Part shown: positions 18,385-26,686 of the stretch, piece by piece
How positions within the stretch are numbered: the stretch's first letter is position 1
How the letters are laid out: the number at the start of each line of letters is the position of its first letter
Assembly: GCA_018433765.1 (NCBI GenBank)
Contig: JAHDQO010000004.1
Span: 124,001 to 188,000, forward strand
Length of the DNA: 64,000 nucleotides
Direction of reading: 5' to 3'
Source: Tissierellales bacterium
GTDB taxonomy: Bacteria > Bacillota > Clostridia > Tissierellales > Sedimentibacteraceae
Position numbers and translations under genes: made by a program
Notes under the pieces: generated by a model
What the model saw: only the letters and a program-made list of their open reading frames with translations
Databases searched by the model: none
Told to the model about the DNA's origin: nothing

Positions 18385-18714
18385 ATGCCTTGGTATGTTT
18401 TAGTTATTGTTGTTGTAGTTATTGTAGGATATTTTATATATCTTTATAAAAAGCAAGGTAAAGAAAAGGCGTTGACAAAACTTAGAGAATGTATATATCA
18501 ATTAATGCTATATGCTGAAAGAAATTTTGATGAGGAAAAAGGACGAGAAAAGTTAGAGTGGGTTGTAAATCAGTTAATTGAGTCATTGCCTGATTATGTT
18601 GAGAAATTCATTGATAAAGAAAAAGTTGTTGAAAAGGTAGAAGAATTTGTACAAAATCTTTATAATCAAGCAAAAGATTGGCTTGAGGATGGCGTAATAG
18701 ACCAGACCAGTTAG
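18385..18714 (+). CDS. Small membrane protein, similar to LL-H-type phage holins
   Basis: The 109-residue protein starts with one hydrophobic helix (residues 3–21) and continues as a charged helical domain with GREKLEWVVNQLIESLPDYV and FVQNLYNQAKDWLEDG. That pattern resembles the Holin_LLH family of phage proteins. No endolysin, capsid or integrase gene is nearby, so it is probably a domesticated or host-derived relative rather than part of a prophage. The ribosome site is AGGGGGAATTAGTTAA. It is bounded by its own terminator. Confidence 0.6.
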   Translation: MPWYVLVIVVVVIVGYFIYLYKKQGKEKALTKLRECIYQLMLYAERNFDEEKGREKLEWVVNQLIESLPDYVEKFIDKEKVVEKVEEFVQNLYNQAKDWLEDGVIDQTS

Positions 18715-18729
18715 CTCAGGTCAAACTAT

Positions 18730-18770
18730 TGACAGACATTTAAGTTTCTTAAAGGTCTGTCATTTTTATT
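18730..18770 (+). terminator. Terminator after the holin-like gene
   Basis: TGACAGAC pairs with GTCTGTCA, with an inner TTTAAG/CTTAAA helix, followed by TTTTTATT. Confidence 0.85.
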
Positions 18771-18870
18771 AATAAGACAAATTATTGTAAACTGTAGATA
18801 TAATAATTCTTCTTTACATTTTTTTGTAATACCTATATAATTTATTTATGGTAAATTATGGAGGATATAT

Positions 18871-19314
18871 ATGAAAATAAAAATATCTATAATATTAATG
18901 ATAATTTCATTATCTATGTGTACTAGCTGTAATAATATAGAAGAAGAAAAAGAAGTACTAGATTCTGCTATATGGATGGAAATTGTTAATAAAGAATGGC
19001 TTATTTCTGAAGATGTGTTTGCTGGTGTTTATTTTTATGAAAGAGATAATCTTCCTATTTGTGCGTATATGCTTTACGGGAGCGGAGTTCCGATAATAAA
19101 ACTACATGAATCTAAAGTTGAAATTATAGATGACAAAATTGCATTTGAAGTATTAACAGCTAATAAGATGTTAGATAATTATGATATTGAAAAAGCTTAT
19201 TTTACTTACAGTGATGGAAAATTGATTAATGATAGTACTAGCTATGAGCAGTTATCAAGAGGTGATGTTGTTATTGAATTTATAGAGGATTATAAAAAAA
19301 GAAATAATAAATAA
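18871..19314 (+). CDS. Putative lipoprotein of unknown function
   Basis: The 147-residue protein carries a lipoprotein signal with lipobox-like MCTSC at residues 16–20. The mature part of about 125 residues is acidic (EEEKEV; ESKVEIIDDK), with alternating strands and no family I recognise. A ribosome site (TGGAGGATATAT) precedes the ATG. A hairpin with an AAGCTG/CAGCTT stem and T run lies 25 bases after the stop, so it is monocistronic. Surface localisation is inferred from the signal only. Confidence 0.7.
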   Translation: MKIKISIILMIISLSMCTSCNNIEEEKEVLDSAIWMEIVNKEWLISEDVFAGVYFYERDNLPICAYMLYGSGVPIIKLHESKVEIIDDKIAFEVLTANKMLDNYDIEKAYFTYSDGKLINDSTSYEQLSRGDVVIEFIEDYKKRNNK

Positions 19315-19337
19315 AATAAATATAAGAGAAAATAATT

Positions 19338-19370
19338 AAGCTGAGGCTCAAAAGAGCAGCAGCTTTTTTA
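19338..19370 (+). terminator. Terminator after the lipoprotein gene
   Basis: AAGCTG and GCTC on the left pair with GAGC and CAGCTT on the right around AAAA, followed by TTTTTA. Confidence 0.75.
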
Positions 19371-19392
19371 TTATGTTTTAGTAAAAAGCATA

Positions 19393-19421
19393 TTGACATC
19401 AACTGTATCATTATATATAAT
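19393..19421 (+). promoter_or_regulatory. Consensus promoter of the GntR–ABC operon
   Basis: TTGACA (19393–19398), a 17-base spacer and TATAAT (19416–19421) form a perfect consensus promoter. Such a strong promoter is expected to be repressed. Confidence 0.85.
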
Positions 19422-19454
19422 ACAGTTACAGAGTGTATTAATTAATGTAATACA
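19401..19454. promoter_or_regulatory. Two dyad operators, candidate GntR (YtrA-type) sites
   Basis: AACTGTAT–N11–ATACAGTT (19401–19427) spans the spacer and -10 box. TGTATTA–N7–TAATACA (19434–19454) lies just downstream of the start site. Both share the TGTAT/ATACA core. The GntR regulator encoded in the operon is the obvious candidate, giving autorepression. Confidence 0.55.
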
Positions 19455-19483
19455 GTTAATATGTTATGTAATGTGGAGGAAAG

Positions 19484-19996
19484 ATGAGTAAGAAAAGTAA
19501 AATAATAAGTGTAGTCTTAATGATTGTACTAATTTGTACTATGAATGTTGTTTATGCAGATATTAATAATGACTTTTTAGACAATAATATTTCTGCATTA
19601 TTAAATGTATTGAAGGTATCAAATGAAAATGCAGAGGAAAAAATTGTAGATTTAATGCTCGAAAAGATACAAAGCAGTTATATGATAGAGAAAGTTATTG
19701 ATAAAGATGAGAGAATAGATACAATTTTAATTAAGGATGCTAAAGAAGAAGTAAATATATATCCAACTAATGATTTTTATAAATTAATAAAAAATGGTAC
19801 AAAAATAAGAAAAGAAATAGTATATGATTCATCATTAGTGGCTCCTTTATCAAAGGGAGATAAAGTAGGAAAAGTAGTATTGTACATAAAAGACGAAGAG
19901 ATAGGCTATATTGATATTATTGTTGAAAAAGATGTAAAAAAAGCAAATATATTTATAAAATTTAGAAGGCATATTATAAAATTGTTAGGGTTTTAA
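19484..19996 (+). CDS. Secreted protein consisting of a DacF/PBP5 C-terminal domain only
   Basis: The 170-residue protein has a signal peptide ending VVYA, a short linker, and then a region that aligns with the end of the DacF protein encoded at 14425 (NIYPTNDFYKLIKNGTKI here, DVYPAEDYYKLIKNGTKV there; both then have APL-KGD-VGK). The serine peptidase core with SxxK, SGN and KTG is absent. It keeps the terminal basic tail. It therefore cannot be a carboxypeptidase and may act as a binding or regulatory module at the envelope. It is the first gene of the GntR–ABC operon and reads as an intact gene, not a decayed one. Confidence 0.75.
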   Translation: MSKKSKIISVVLMIVLICTMNVVYADINNDFLDNNISALLNVLKVSNENAEEKIVDLMLEKIQSSYMIEKVIDKDERIDTILIKDAKEEVNIYPTNDFYKLIKNGTKIRKEIVYDSSLVAPLSKGDKVGKVVLYIKDEEIGYIDIIVEKDVKKANIFIKFRRHIIKLLGF

Positions 19997-20014
19997 TTAG
20001 AAAGGAGGATGTTT

Positions 20015-20398
20015 ATGATACATATTGATAATAATAGTTCAAAACCTATTTATGAACAAATATATGACCAATTCGTCAAATTAATTATATCCAAAGTATT
20101 AAAACCTGATGAAAAACTACCATCTGTAAGAGAACTTGCATCAATTATTAGAATTAATCCAAATACTATACAAAAAGCTTATAAAATGCTAGAAAATAAT
20201 AATTATATTTATTCTTTGAAGGGAAAAGGTAATTTTGTTAAAGATGATGATGAATTATACAAAATATATTTAAAAAGTATAGAAAACGAATTAAGAAAAT
20301 TAATTAGATCTCTAAAAAAATTAAATATTAAGGATGATGAAATTCTACTAATAATTAATAACATATTGAAAGGAGATGATGTAATTGCTGAAAATTAA
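20015..20398 (+). CDS. GntR-family regulator, YtrA subfamily
   Basis: The 127-residue protein has the GntR winged helix in residues about 5–75 (KPIYEQIYDQFVKLIISKVL; LPSVRELASIIRINPNTIQK; LKGKGNFVKDD), with only a short C-terminal helix for dimerisation, as in the YtrA subfamily. The ATG at 20015 is chosen because AAAGGAGG (20001–20008) would overlap the earlier ATG at 20009. YtrA-type regulators repress adjacent ABC transporter genes and are often released by cell-wall antibiotics. Two dyads at the operon promoter are likely targets. It overlaps the ATPase start by 14 bases. Confidence 0.92.
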   Translation: MIHIDNNSSKPIYEQIYDQFVKLIISKVLKPDEKLPSVRELASIIRINPNTIQKAYKMLENNNYIYSLKGKGNFVKDDDELYKIYLKSIENELRKLIRSLKKLNIKDDEILLIINNILKGDDVIAEN

Positions 20399-21287
20399 TG
20401 ATCTAAGCAAAAAATTTAAAAATTTTGAAGTTCTAAAAAGTATTAATATAAATGCAGAATCATCACAGATTTACGGGTTAATTGGTTCTAATGGATGTGG
20501 TAAAACTACTTTATTGAAACATATTATTCAAGTTTATAAACAAGATACCGGAGAAATTTTTTATAAAGGCACTAAAATTGATGAAATTTCAGATGTAATA
20601 AAAGATTTTTATTATGTTCAAGATGATTTATTTTTTCCATATCAACATACTCTTAATATGCTGTTTAATTATGAGAAACTTTTATATAAAAATATGTCTA
20701 AAGATAAATTTGACAAGTTAGCAAAGTTTTTTAATTTAGATAAGAATAAAAACCTGAATAGATTATCAAAAGGACAAAAAAAGCAAGCCGCTTTTGTTTT
20801 AGCAATTGCTGCTAATCCTAAAGTATTATTATTAGATGAAATAGTTGACGGCTTAGACGCAGTGGTTAGGAGAAAATTTTGGAATGTTTTGATACAAGAT
20901 GTAATTGAAAGGGAAATGACGGTTATTGTATCATCTCATGATTTAAAAGAATTAGATAATATTTGTGATAAAGTAGGTATAATGCATCAAGGAACTATAA
21001 TAAAAGAAGAAAAGCTAGAAGATATAAAAGATAATATTAAACGAGTACAATTTGCAGTAGATTCTGAGTTTAAGCCAATAGAAGGTGAGTCATTTAAAGT
21101 AGTTAAGACCTCAAAAATTGGAAGTGTATACTTTTGTGTTATAAAAGGAAATGTTGATGAATTCAAAAAGGCATTGGAGAATAAATATAAAATATTGGTT
21201 TTTGATGAGCTGCCGATGAACTTAGAAGAAATATTTATTACTGAATTAGGAGGTGTAGGGTATGGTATTGAAGACTTTATTTCCTAA
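20385..21287 (+). CDS. ABC transporter ATP-binding protein (GntR-linked)
   Basis: A 300-residue ATPase with Walker A GSNGCGKTT, signature LSKGQKKQAAFVLAI, Walker B VLLLDEIVDGLD and switch His VSSHDLKELD. The Walker B Glu is followed by IVDGLD instead of the usual PTxGLD, as in several YtrB-type proteins. About 90 residues after the core form an accessory region. Translation starts at a TTG behind AAAGGAGATGATG, inside the gntR 3' end. The C-terminus overlaps the permease by 26 bases, so the operon is tightly coupled. Confidence 0.9.
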   Translation: MLKINDLSKKFKNFEVLKSININAESSQIYGLIGSNGCGKTTLLKHIIQVYKQDTGEIFYKGTKIDEISDVIKDFYYVQDDLFFPYQHTLNMLFNYEKLLYKNMSKDKFDKLAKFFNLDKNKNLNRLSKGQKKQAAFVLAIAANPKVLLLDEIVDGLDAVVRRKFWNVLIQDVIEREMTVIVSSHDLKELDNICDKVGIMHQGTIIKEEKLEDIKDNIKRVQFAVDSEFKPIEGESFKVVKTSKIGSVYFCVIKGNVDEFKKALENKYKILVFDELPMNLEEIFITELGGVGYGIEDFIS

Positions 21288-23052
21288 AAATACAGGTATA
21301 TTAATATATGATAGGTTATATGCTAAGAAAAATTGGCTTTTAATATCTATAGCTATTTTGCTAATAACAGTAGTTTTGTTACCTATACTTATTTTAGGTA
21401 AAATAAGAGAAGAAAACATTATTATTGGAGTAGTAGAAATATTTATTATTGTTTTTATTAACTGTATAATGAGCTTTAATTACTTTCATGATTCGAAGAA
21501 GTTGTCTTATTATGTATCAAAACCTATAACTAATATCCAAAAAGTTAATATAAATATTATTACTAATATTATTTTTACAGTAATATTATTAGGTATATTA
21601 ATGATAATAAGTAATTATGCTGAAATGTATTTTTCCATGTTTGAAATATATAAATTAATCATACCATGGCTATTAGTAGGTATATTAATATCTGCATTAT
21701 CATGTATATTAACTGGAAATTCAATAATAGCAGGTATTTCTACTATAATAAATTTTACATTACCATTTTCTTTTTTAGCTATTATAAGTTATATGTTTAA
21801 AATATTAGAAGATGTTGCTTTAGGCTTTAATGCTGATATTTTGTTAAGTAATTTTGTAGATAATTATTATAGAATAGATTATTTGTATTTTTATAGATAT
21901 ATTGATAATAAAATAAGTATTTCTTATTTTGTAATATTAATTATTTTAATTATATTTGTATACAGTTTGATATACTTTTTATTAAAACGCAGACAAAATG
22001 AACGTACAGGAGATTTTATTGTTTATGATGGTTATAAAAATTTAATATCTGTATTAATAGCTTGTTTAGCGCCAATAGGGTTTTTAACCATAATTAATGA
22101 GGGAGACTTTATAAGTAAGAGTATTTCATTCTTTATACTTTCAGCACTTTCCTATTATATAATTGTTGCTATTTTAGAAAAGTCTTTCAGAGTTTCAAAA
22201 TCGTCTATTAAATTGTTTGCTGTATTCATGATAATATTATTTTTATTTATACAAGTAGCAAATATTGCTACTAACAGTTATGAAAATTATGTGCCAAATA
22301 ATAGTGATGTTGAAAGTGTGTATTTAGGAGATAGTACACATATATATTCTAAATATCTTGAAGAAGGAGTGCATATAAGTAATTTAGATAAGGATTTTAT
22401 GATTAGAGCAGAAGATATTCAAGTTTATACCGAAAAAGAAAACATAGAAAGTGTAATAAACTTACATAAAGAAATCATAGATAATAGATCTTTCTATAAT
22501 TATGGTAGAATTGTTATTGCATATAATCTTAAAAATGGTAAAATGCTAATAAGATATTATGAACTTGATGTAAATTCAGAATCTTATGATGGAAAGAAAG
22601 ATGATGCAATTAAACCTTTAGTTAACAGTGAAGAATTTAAGAAAAAAACATTCAAGTTTATTTACGACGATGAATATGCAAATAATCTTGATATTAATAA
22701 TATAATAATAGAAATAAACAGCAGTGAATCAACTGAAGTTTTTGAAATTTATAAAGATGAAATCGATTTAGATAAATTTAGAAATGCACTGAAAAAAGAT
22801 TATGATGCTTATTTAGCTACTAATAATAATTATTTGGATCTGGCTAGACGTGGACGGTATGTTGAAAGATTTGAACAAAATTATAAACAAAAAGATACAA
22901 TTGATACTTATGAAATTGTTACATACAGTATTGGTATTTATAATCAAAGTATTGATAAGTATAAGAAGAACAGCGAGAACTTAACGATTGATGAACGTTT
23001 TATAAATACAGTTAAATATATAGAAGAATTAATTAAAGTAAAACAACAATAA
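21262..23052 (+). CDS. ABC-2-like permease with large extracytoplasmic domain
   Basis: A 596-residue membrane protein. About ten hydrophobic helices occur in residues 20–350, including pairs near 25–60, 95–150 and 160–190. A hydrophilic region of about 240 residues (from about residue 350) follows and is probably outside the membrane. Permeases of YtrC/D-type GntR-linked operons have similar layouts. It starts within the ATPase gene behind AGGAGGTGTAGGG. Its role is presumably export or sensing of envelope-active compounds, inferred only from its neighbours. A strong terminator ends the operon. Confidence 0.75.
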   Translation: MVLKTLFPKNTGILIYDRLYAKKNWLLISIAILLITVVLLPILILGKIREENIIIGVVEIFIIVFINCIMSFNYFHDSKKLSYYVSKPITNIQKVNINIITNIIFTVILLGILMIISNYAEMYFSMFEIYKLIIPWLLVGILISALSCILTGNSIIAGISTIINFTLPFSFLAIISYMFKILEDVALGFNADILLSNFVDNYYRIDYLYFYRYIDNKISISYFVILIILIIFVYSLIYFLLKRRQNERTGDFIVYDGYKNLISVLIACLAPIGFLTIINEGDFISKSISFFILSALSYYIIVAILEKSFRVSKSSIKLFAVFMIILFLFIQVANIATNSYENYVPNNSDVESVYLGDSTHIYSKYLEEGVHISNLDKDFMIRAEDIQVYTEKENIESVINLHKEIIDNRSFYNYGRIVIAYNLKNGKMLIRYYELDVNSESYDGKKDDAIKPLVNSEEFKKKTFKFIYDDEYANNLDINNIIIEINSSESTEVFEIYKDEIDLDKFRNALKKDYDAYLATNNNYLDLARRGRYVERFEQNYKQKDTIDTYEIVTYSIGIYNQSIDKYKKNSENLTIDERFINTVKYIEELIKVKQQ

Positions 23053-23057
23053 AACAA

Positions 23058-23097
23058 ATAGAACATTTCCTAAAAATAGTAGGAATGTTCTATTTTT
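23058..23097 (+). terminator. Bidirectional terminator between the ABC operon and birA
   Basis: AATAGAACATTTCCTA pairs with TAGGAATGTTCTATT around a short A-rich loop with T6 after it. It overlaps the last codons of birA on the other strand. Confidence 0.9.
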
Positions 23098-24076
23098 TAT
23101 TATAAAAATTTTTCAATGATATTTCCCCGGAAATCAAGTTTTCAGTTTCTCCATTCTCATATTCAACTACTAGCTCGCCTTCATCATTTATATCTACAGC
23201 TTTTACACTTATTGTTTTGTTATTTTTTATTATATTTATTTTTTTTCCTAAAACAATTGATTTTTTTCTGCATATATCTAAAGATTTATTTGTATTTCCG
23301 TCAATAATAAATTGTTTATATAGTGTTTCGAAATGGTTCAATACTTTAGCAGCTATTTTTTTTCTCATAAATTCTTTTCCTAATGCTGATTTAATAGATG
23401 CAGCTGTATTTTTAATACTATCAGGGAATTCATTTTCATCTATATTTACATTTATACCTATTCCTAATACTGCATAATTTATTTTATTTAACTCACAACT
23501 CATTTCGGTAAGTATACCGCATACTTTCTTATTGTTAATAATTATATCATTAGGCCATTTGATATAAACTTCAATTTCCATTTCAGATATAGCTAAACAT
23601 ACTGCAGCGGCACTTATTTGTGTTATTTTTGCAACATGAATTGGATTAATATTGGGTCTAAGTATAATTGACATCCAGATACCTTTATACTTAGGAGCAA
23701 TCCAAATTCTTCCAAGTCTTCCTCTTCCTAAAGTTTGCTCTTCACTTATTATAACAGTACCTTCTTTTTCACCAGTTTCAGCAAGTTCTTTAGCTTTAAT
23801 ATTAGTAGAATTTATTGTATCAAAATGAATTATTTTATTACCAATAAAATCAGTGTTTAGGTATTCTTTTATTTCTTCATAAGTTAATATATCGGGACTA
23901 TTTATTATCTTATAGCCTTTTCTTGAAATAGATTCTATATCATAGCCTTCTTCTTTTAAAGTATTAATATACTTCCAAACAGCAGCTCTGCTAACTCCTA
24001 TTTCTTTACTAATTTTTTCACCTGATAAAAAATTATTCTTATTTTCTTTTAAAAGGTTAAGTACTTTATTTTTCAC
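23090..24076 (-). CDS. birA: Bifunctional biotin–protein ligase / biotin operon repressor
   Basis: BirA biotinylates carboxylase subunits and, when biotinyl-AMP accumulates, represses biotin genes. Residues about 1–55 form the HTH (FLSGEKISKEIGVSRAAVWK). The ligase domain has GRGRLGRIWIAP and KWPNDIIINNKKVCG, and the C-terminal SH3-like domain ends the protein. The GTG at 24076 gives 328 residues beginning at the HTH. It sits about 12 bases after GAAAGG, slightly far; a TTG at 24115 would add 13 unconserved residues. Two BirA operators lie between it and the divergent bioY gene. Confidence 0.95.
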   Translation of the reverse strand: MKNKVLNLLKENKNNFLSGEKISKEIGVSRAAVWKYINTLKEEGYDIESISRKGYKIINSPDILTYEEIKEYLNTDFIGNKIIHFDTINSTNIKAKELAETGEKEGTVIISEEQTLGRGRLGRIWIAPKYKGIWMSIILRPNINPIHVAKITQISAAAVCLAISEMEIEVYIKWPNDIIINNKKVCGILTEMSCELNKINYAVLGIGINVNIDENEFPDSIKNTAASIKSALGKEFMRKKIAAKVLNHFETLYKQFIIDGNTNKSLDICRKKSIVLGKKINIIKNNKTISVKAVDINDEGELVVEYENGETENLISGEISLKNFYNKK

Positions 24077-24193
24077 AATACATTCAATCCTTTCATTCTT
24101 TAAAGCAAGTAACAAATATAGTAACTTTATTAATTATTATTTTAATTATACATTTTATTATTTAATGAAGCAATGTTATTAAAAATTTTCAGT

Positions 24194-24229
24194 TATTGTA
24201 AACTAAAAGCAATATACTGGTTGACAATA
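24194..24229. promoter_or_regulatory. BirA operator 1
   Basis: TATTGTAAACT and GGTTGACAATA are inverted half-sites separated by 14 bases, the arrangement of BirA boxes. The right half contains the TTGACA of the bioY promoter, so bound BirA would block it. It is also the half nearer birA. Confidence 0.85.
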
Positions 24230-24249
24230 AAGAAAACCTATAGTATATT
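24221..24249 (+). promoter_or_regulatory. bioY-bioB-bioY promoter
   Basis: TTGACA at 24221–24226 and TATATT at 24244–24249 have a 17-base spacer. The promoter lies across operator 1 and just before operator 2. Confidence 0.75.
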
Positions 24250-24285
24250 TATTGTAAACCACAAAAGAATATGTAGTTTACAATA
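24250..24285. promoter_or_regulatory. BirA operator 2
   Basis: TATTGTAAACC and AGTTTACAATA are inverted half-sites with the same 14-base gap as operator 1. They cover the expected transcription start. Confidence 0.9.
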
Positions 24286-24305
24286 ATACATAGAAAGGAA
24301 TTATT

Positions 24306-24869
24306 ATGAAAATTACTACAAAGAGTATGATATTGACTGCCTTTTTTGCTGGATTAACTGCAGTTGGATCGGTATTGCTTAAGATTCCAGTTGGACCTGT
24401 TCCTATTACTTTACAGGTGTTTTTTACTGCTTTATCAGGAATTATTTTAGGTTCGAAACTTGGTGCCTTATCTCAGATTGTTTATGTTGCAATGGGACTA
24501 ATTGGTCTTCCTGTATTTGCAGGAGGTGTAGGAGGGGTGTCTCATATTTTTAGCCCTACATTTGGTTATTTATTAGGGTTTATAATTGGAGCGTATATTA
24601 TTGGAATGATATCAGAAAAACAAAAGAGTAATAGCTTTTTAAATTTGTTTACAGCTACTCTTGTTGGATTATTTGCAATATATGCTGTAGGTTTTCCTTA
24701 TCTTTATATAGTTTTAACAAGAGTAAATAATTTGGATGTAACTTTTTATAGCGTTTTAAAAAGCGGTGTTTTAATATTTATTCCGGGTGATTTAGTTAAA
24801 TGTTTATTAGCTGCAGTTTTAGGTGTTCAAGTTATTCCTATCTTAAAAAAAGAAATGTTAAGAAACTAA
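24306..24869 (+). CDS. bioY: Biotin transporter BioY (first copy)
   Basis: The 187-residue substrate-binding membrane subunit of the ECF biotin transporter. It has six hydrophobic helices and family motifs such as LKIPVGPVPITLQVFFTALS, GAYIIGMISE and a conserved GLIGLPVFAGG loop. It starts behind AGAAAGGAATT, 21 bases after BirA operator 2. Biotin or a precursor is imported with the shared EcfA/A'/T module, which is not encoded here, or by BioY alone. A close paralogue follows bioB. Confidence 0.95.
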   Translation: MKITTKSMILTAFFAGLTAVGSVLLKIPVGPVPITLQVFFTALSGIILGSKLGALSQIVYVAMGLIGLPVFAGGVGGVSHIFSPTFGYLLGFIIGAYIIGMISEKQKSNSFLNLFTATLVGLFAIYAVGFPYLYIVLTRVNNLDVTFYSVLKSGVLIFIPGDLVKCLLAAVLGVQVIPILKKEMLRN

Positions 24870-24903
24870 AATCTTCTAAACTTAATCTAACAATGGAGGT
24901 ATT

Positions 24904-25863
24904 ATGTTAAATGTAAAAGAAATGGAATTAAAGGTTATAGAAGGTTGTGATATAACCTTTAGTGAAGCATTTGAATTAATTAAAACTGATAACATAGAAG
25001 ATTTGTTTAATTCAGCTAATGTTATCAGAGACAATTTTTGTTCAAATAAAGCTGAACTTTGTACTATAATGAATGCTAAATCTGGACAATGTTCTGAAGA
25101 TTGTAAGTATTGTGCTCAATCTGTATACCATACTACCAATATTAAAGTATATCCACTTGTGAATAAGGAAGAAATTTTTAAAATAGCTTATGAAAATATG
25201 CAAAAAGGTGCAGCTAGATTCTCTCTTGTTACGAGTGGTAAAGGACTTGAAGGTAAAGATTTTGAAAAAATTTTAAATATTTATAGATATTTAAAAGAAA
25301 AATTAAGTATTAAACTATGTGCATCACATGGAATCTTATCCTATGATAAAATACTAATGTTGAAGCAGGCTGGTGTTTCAAGATATCATCATAATATTGA
25401 AACTAGTAAAAATTATTATAAAAATATATGTTCAACCCATACATATGAAGATAGGATAAATACAATAAAAAATGCACAAAATGCAAAAATTGAAGTTTGT
25501 TCGGGTGGGATTATTGGACTCGGTGAGAGTATAGAAGATAGACTGAATATGGCTTTTCAACTTAAAGATTTAAATATAAAATCTATACCTATTAATATTT
25601 TAAGTCCGGTCAAAGGAACTCCTTTAGAAAAAACAAGTCCTATGAATCCAATAGATATCTTAAAAACTATATCAATATTTAGATTTATAAACAAAGATGC
25701 ATATATAAGGTATGCAGGTGGAAGACATAATTTAAAAAATATGCAGGATAAAGGATTAAAAGCTGGAATAAATTCAGCATTGACAGGAGACTATTTGACA
25801 ACTACTGGGAGCAGTATATTAAAAGATATTGAGATGTTTATAAACAATAGTTTTAGATTATAA
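24904..25863 (+). CDS. bioB: Biotin synthase
   Basis: This radical-SAM enzyme inserts sulfur into dethiobiotin to make biotin. The radical cluster cysteines are Cys63, Cys67 and Cys70 (GQCSEDCKYCAQS). RYHHNIETS, ICSGG-like EVCSGGIIGLGES and a C-terminal radical-SAM fold match BioB. The 319-residue length is normal. It lies between two bioY genes in one BirA-controlled operon. No other biotin synthesis genes occur in the window, so the substrate dethiobiotin may be imported. An AATGGAGGTATT site precedes the ATG. Confidence 0.97.
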   Translation: MLNVKEMELKVIEGCDITFSEAFELIKTDNIEDLFNSANVIRDNFCSNKAELCTIMNAKSGQCSEDCKYCAQSVYHTTNIKVYPLVNKEEIFKIAYENMQKGAARFSLVTSGKGLEGKDFEKILNIYRYLKEKLSIKLCASHGILSYDKILMLKQAGVSRYHHNIETSKNYYKNICSTHTYEDRINTIKNAQNAKIEVCSGGIIGLGESIEDRLNMAFQLKDLNIKSIPINILSPVKGTPLEKTSPMNPIDILKTISIFRFINKDAYIRYAGGRHNLKNMQDKGLKAGINSALTGDYLTTTGSSILKDIEMFINNSFRL

Positions 25864-25896
25864 ATAATATAACTACTTTATGAAGGGGGAATCTAT

Positions 25897-26460
25897 ATGA
25901 GAATTACTACAAGAAATATGATATTAACAGCTTTCTTTGCTGGGTTGACTGCAATAGGTGCAGTGTTAATAGAGATACCTATTGGGCCTGCGCCTATTAC
26001 TTTACAAGTACTTTTTACTACTTTAGCTGGTGTAGTATTAGGTGCAAAATTAGGAGCATTATCTCAAATAGTTTATGTTTTTATGGGTCTAGTTGGGCTT
26101 CCTGTTTTTTCAGGAGGAAGTGGAGGACCAGCATATATATTTCACCCAACTTTTGGTTATATGATGGGATTTATACTTAGTGCATACGTTATTGGAAAAA
26201 TATGCGAAAAACAAAAACATCCAAAGTTTATAAATTTATTTTTAGCATCTTTAGCTGGTTTAGCTGTTATATATGCTATTGGATTTCCTTATTTATATTT
26301 TGTACTAGCAAAAATAAATAATTTAGATGTTACTTTTTATGGAGTTTTGAAAAGTAGTGTTTTAGTATTTATTCCTTGGGATATATTAAAATGTATATTA
26401 ACAGCATTATTAGGAGTTAGAATTATACCTTTATTAAGAAAAGAAAATTTAGGTATTTAA
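25897..26460 (+). CDS. bioY: Biotin transporter BioY (second copy)
   Basis: A 187-residue paralogue of the first BioY, collinear over the whole length (ITTRNMILTAFFAGLTAIGA, LIEIPIGPAPITLQVLFTTL, GLVGLPVFSGGSGG). Small differences lie around the second helix and the binding loop (GGSGGPAYIFHP versus GGVGGVSHIFSP). It follows bioB by 33 bases behind GAAGGGGGAATC and ends the operon before a terminator. Having two BioY proteins beside a lone bioB suggests one may prefer biotin and the other dethiobiotin, which is an inference. Confidence 0.95.
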   Translation: MRITTRNMILTAFFAGLTAIGAVLIEIPIGPAPITLQVLFTTLAGVVLGAKLGALSQIVYVFMGLVGLPVFSGGSGGPAYIFHPTFGYMMGFILSAYVIGKICEKQKHPKFINLFLASLAGLAVIYAIGFPYLYFVLAKINNLDVTFYGVLKSSVLVFIPWDILKCILTALLGVRIIPLLRKENLGI

Positions 26461-26472
26461 AGTATAAATTAT

Positions 26473-26518
26473 TAAAAACTTTAGATTTTATTGTACTATA
26501 GGATCTAAAGTTTTTTTT
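26473..26518 (+). terminator. Terminator of the bio operon
   Basis: AAAACTTTAGAT pairs with ATCTAAAGTTTT with T8 following. It lies 13 bases after the second bioY. Confidence 0.9.
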
Positions 26519-26686
26519 GTTATTTAAAATTAGGTATTGACATATTGAAAAGAAAGTTGTAAAATCTACGGAAGAATAATAATACAGAGCAAAGTATAAA
26601 TATACAAAATAAGTAACATTATACACTTTCTTATTCAAAAACATTAAAAAAATAACAAAACTTATAGTAAAGGAGGAATTGTATTA

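Noticed and set aside
18385-18714. Prophage remnant suggested by the holin-like protein
   Set aside because: No integrase, capsid, tail or lysin genes and no attachment-site repeats are nearby.
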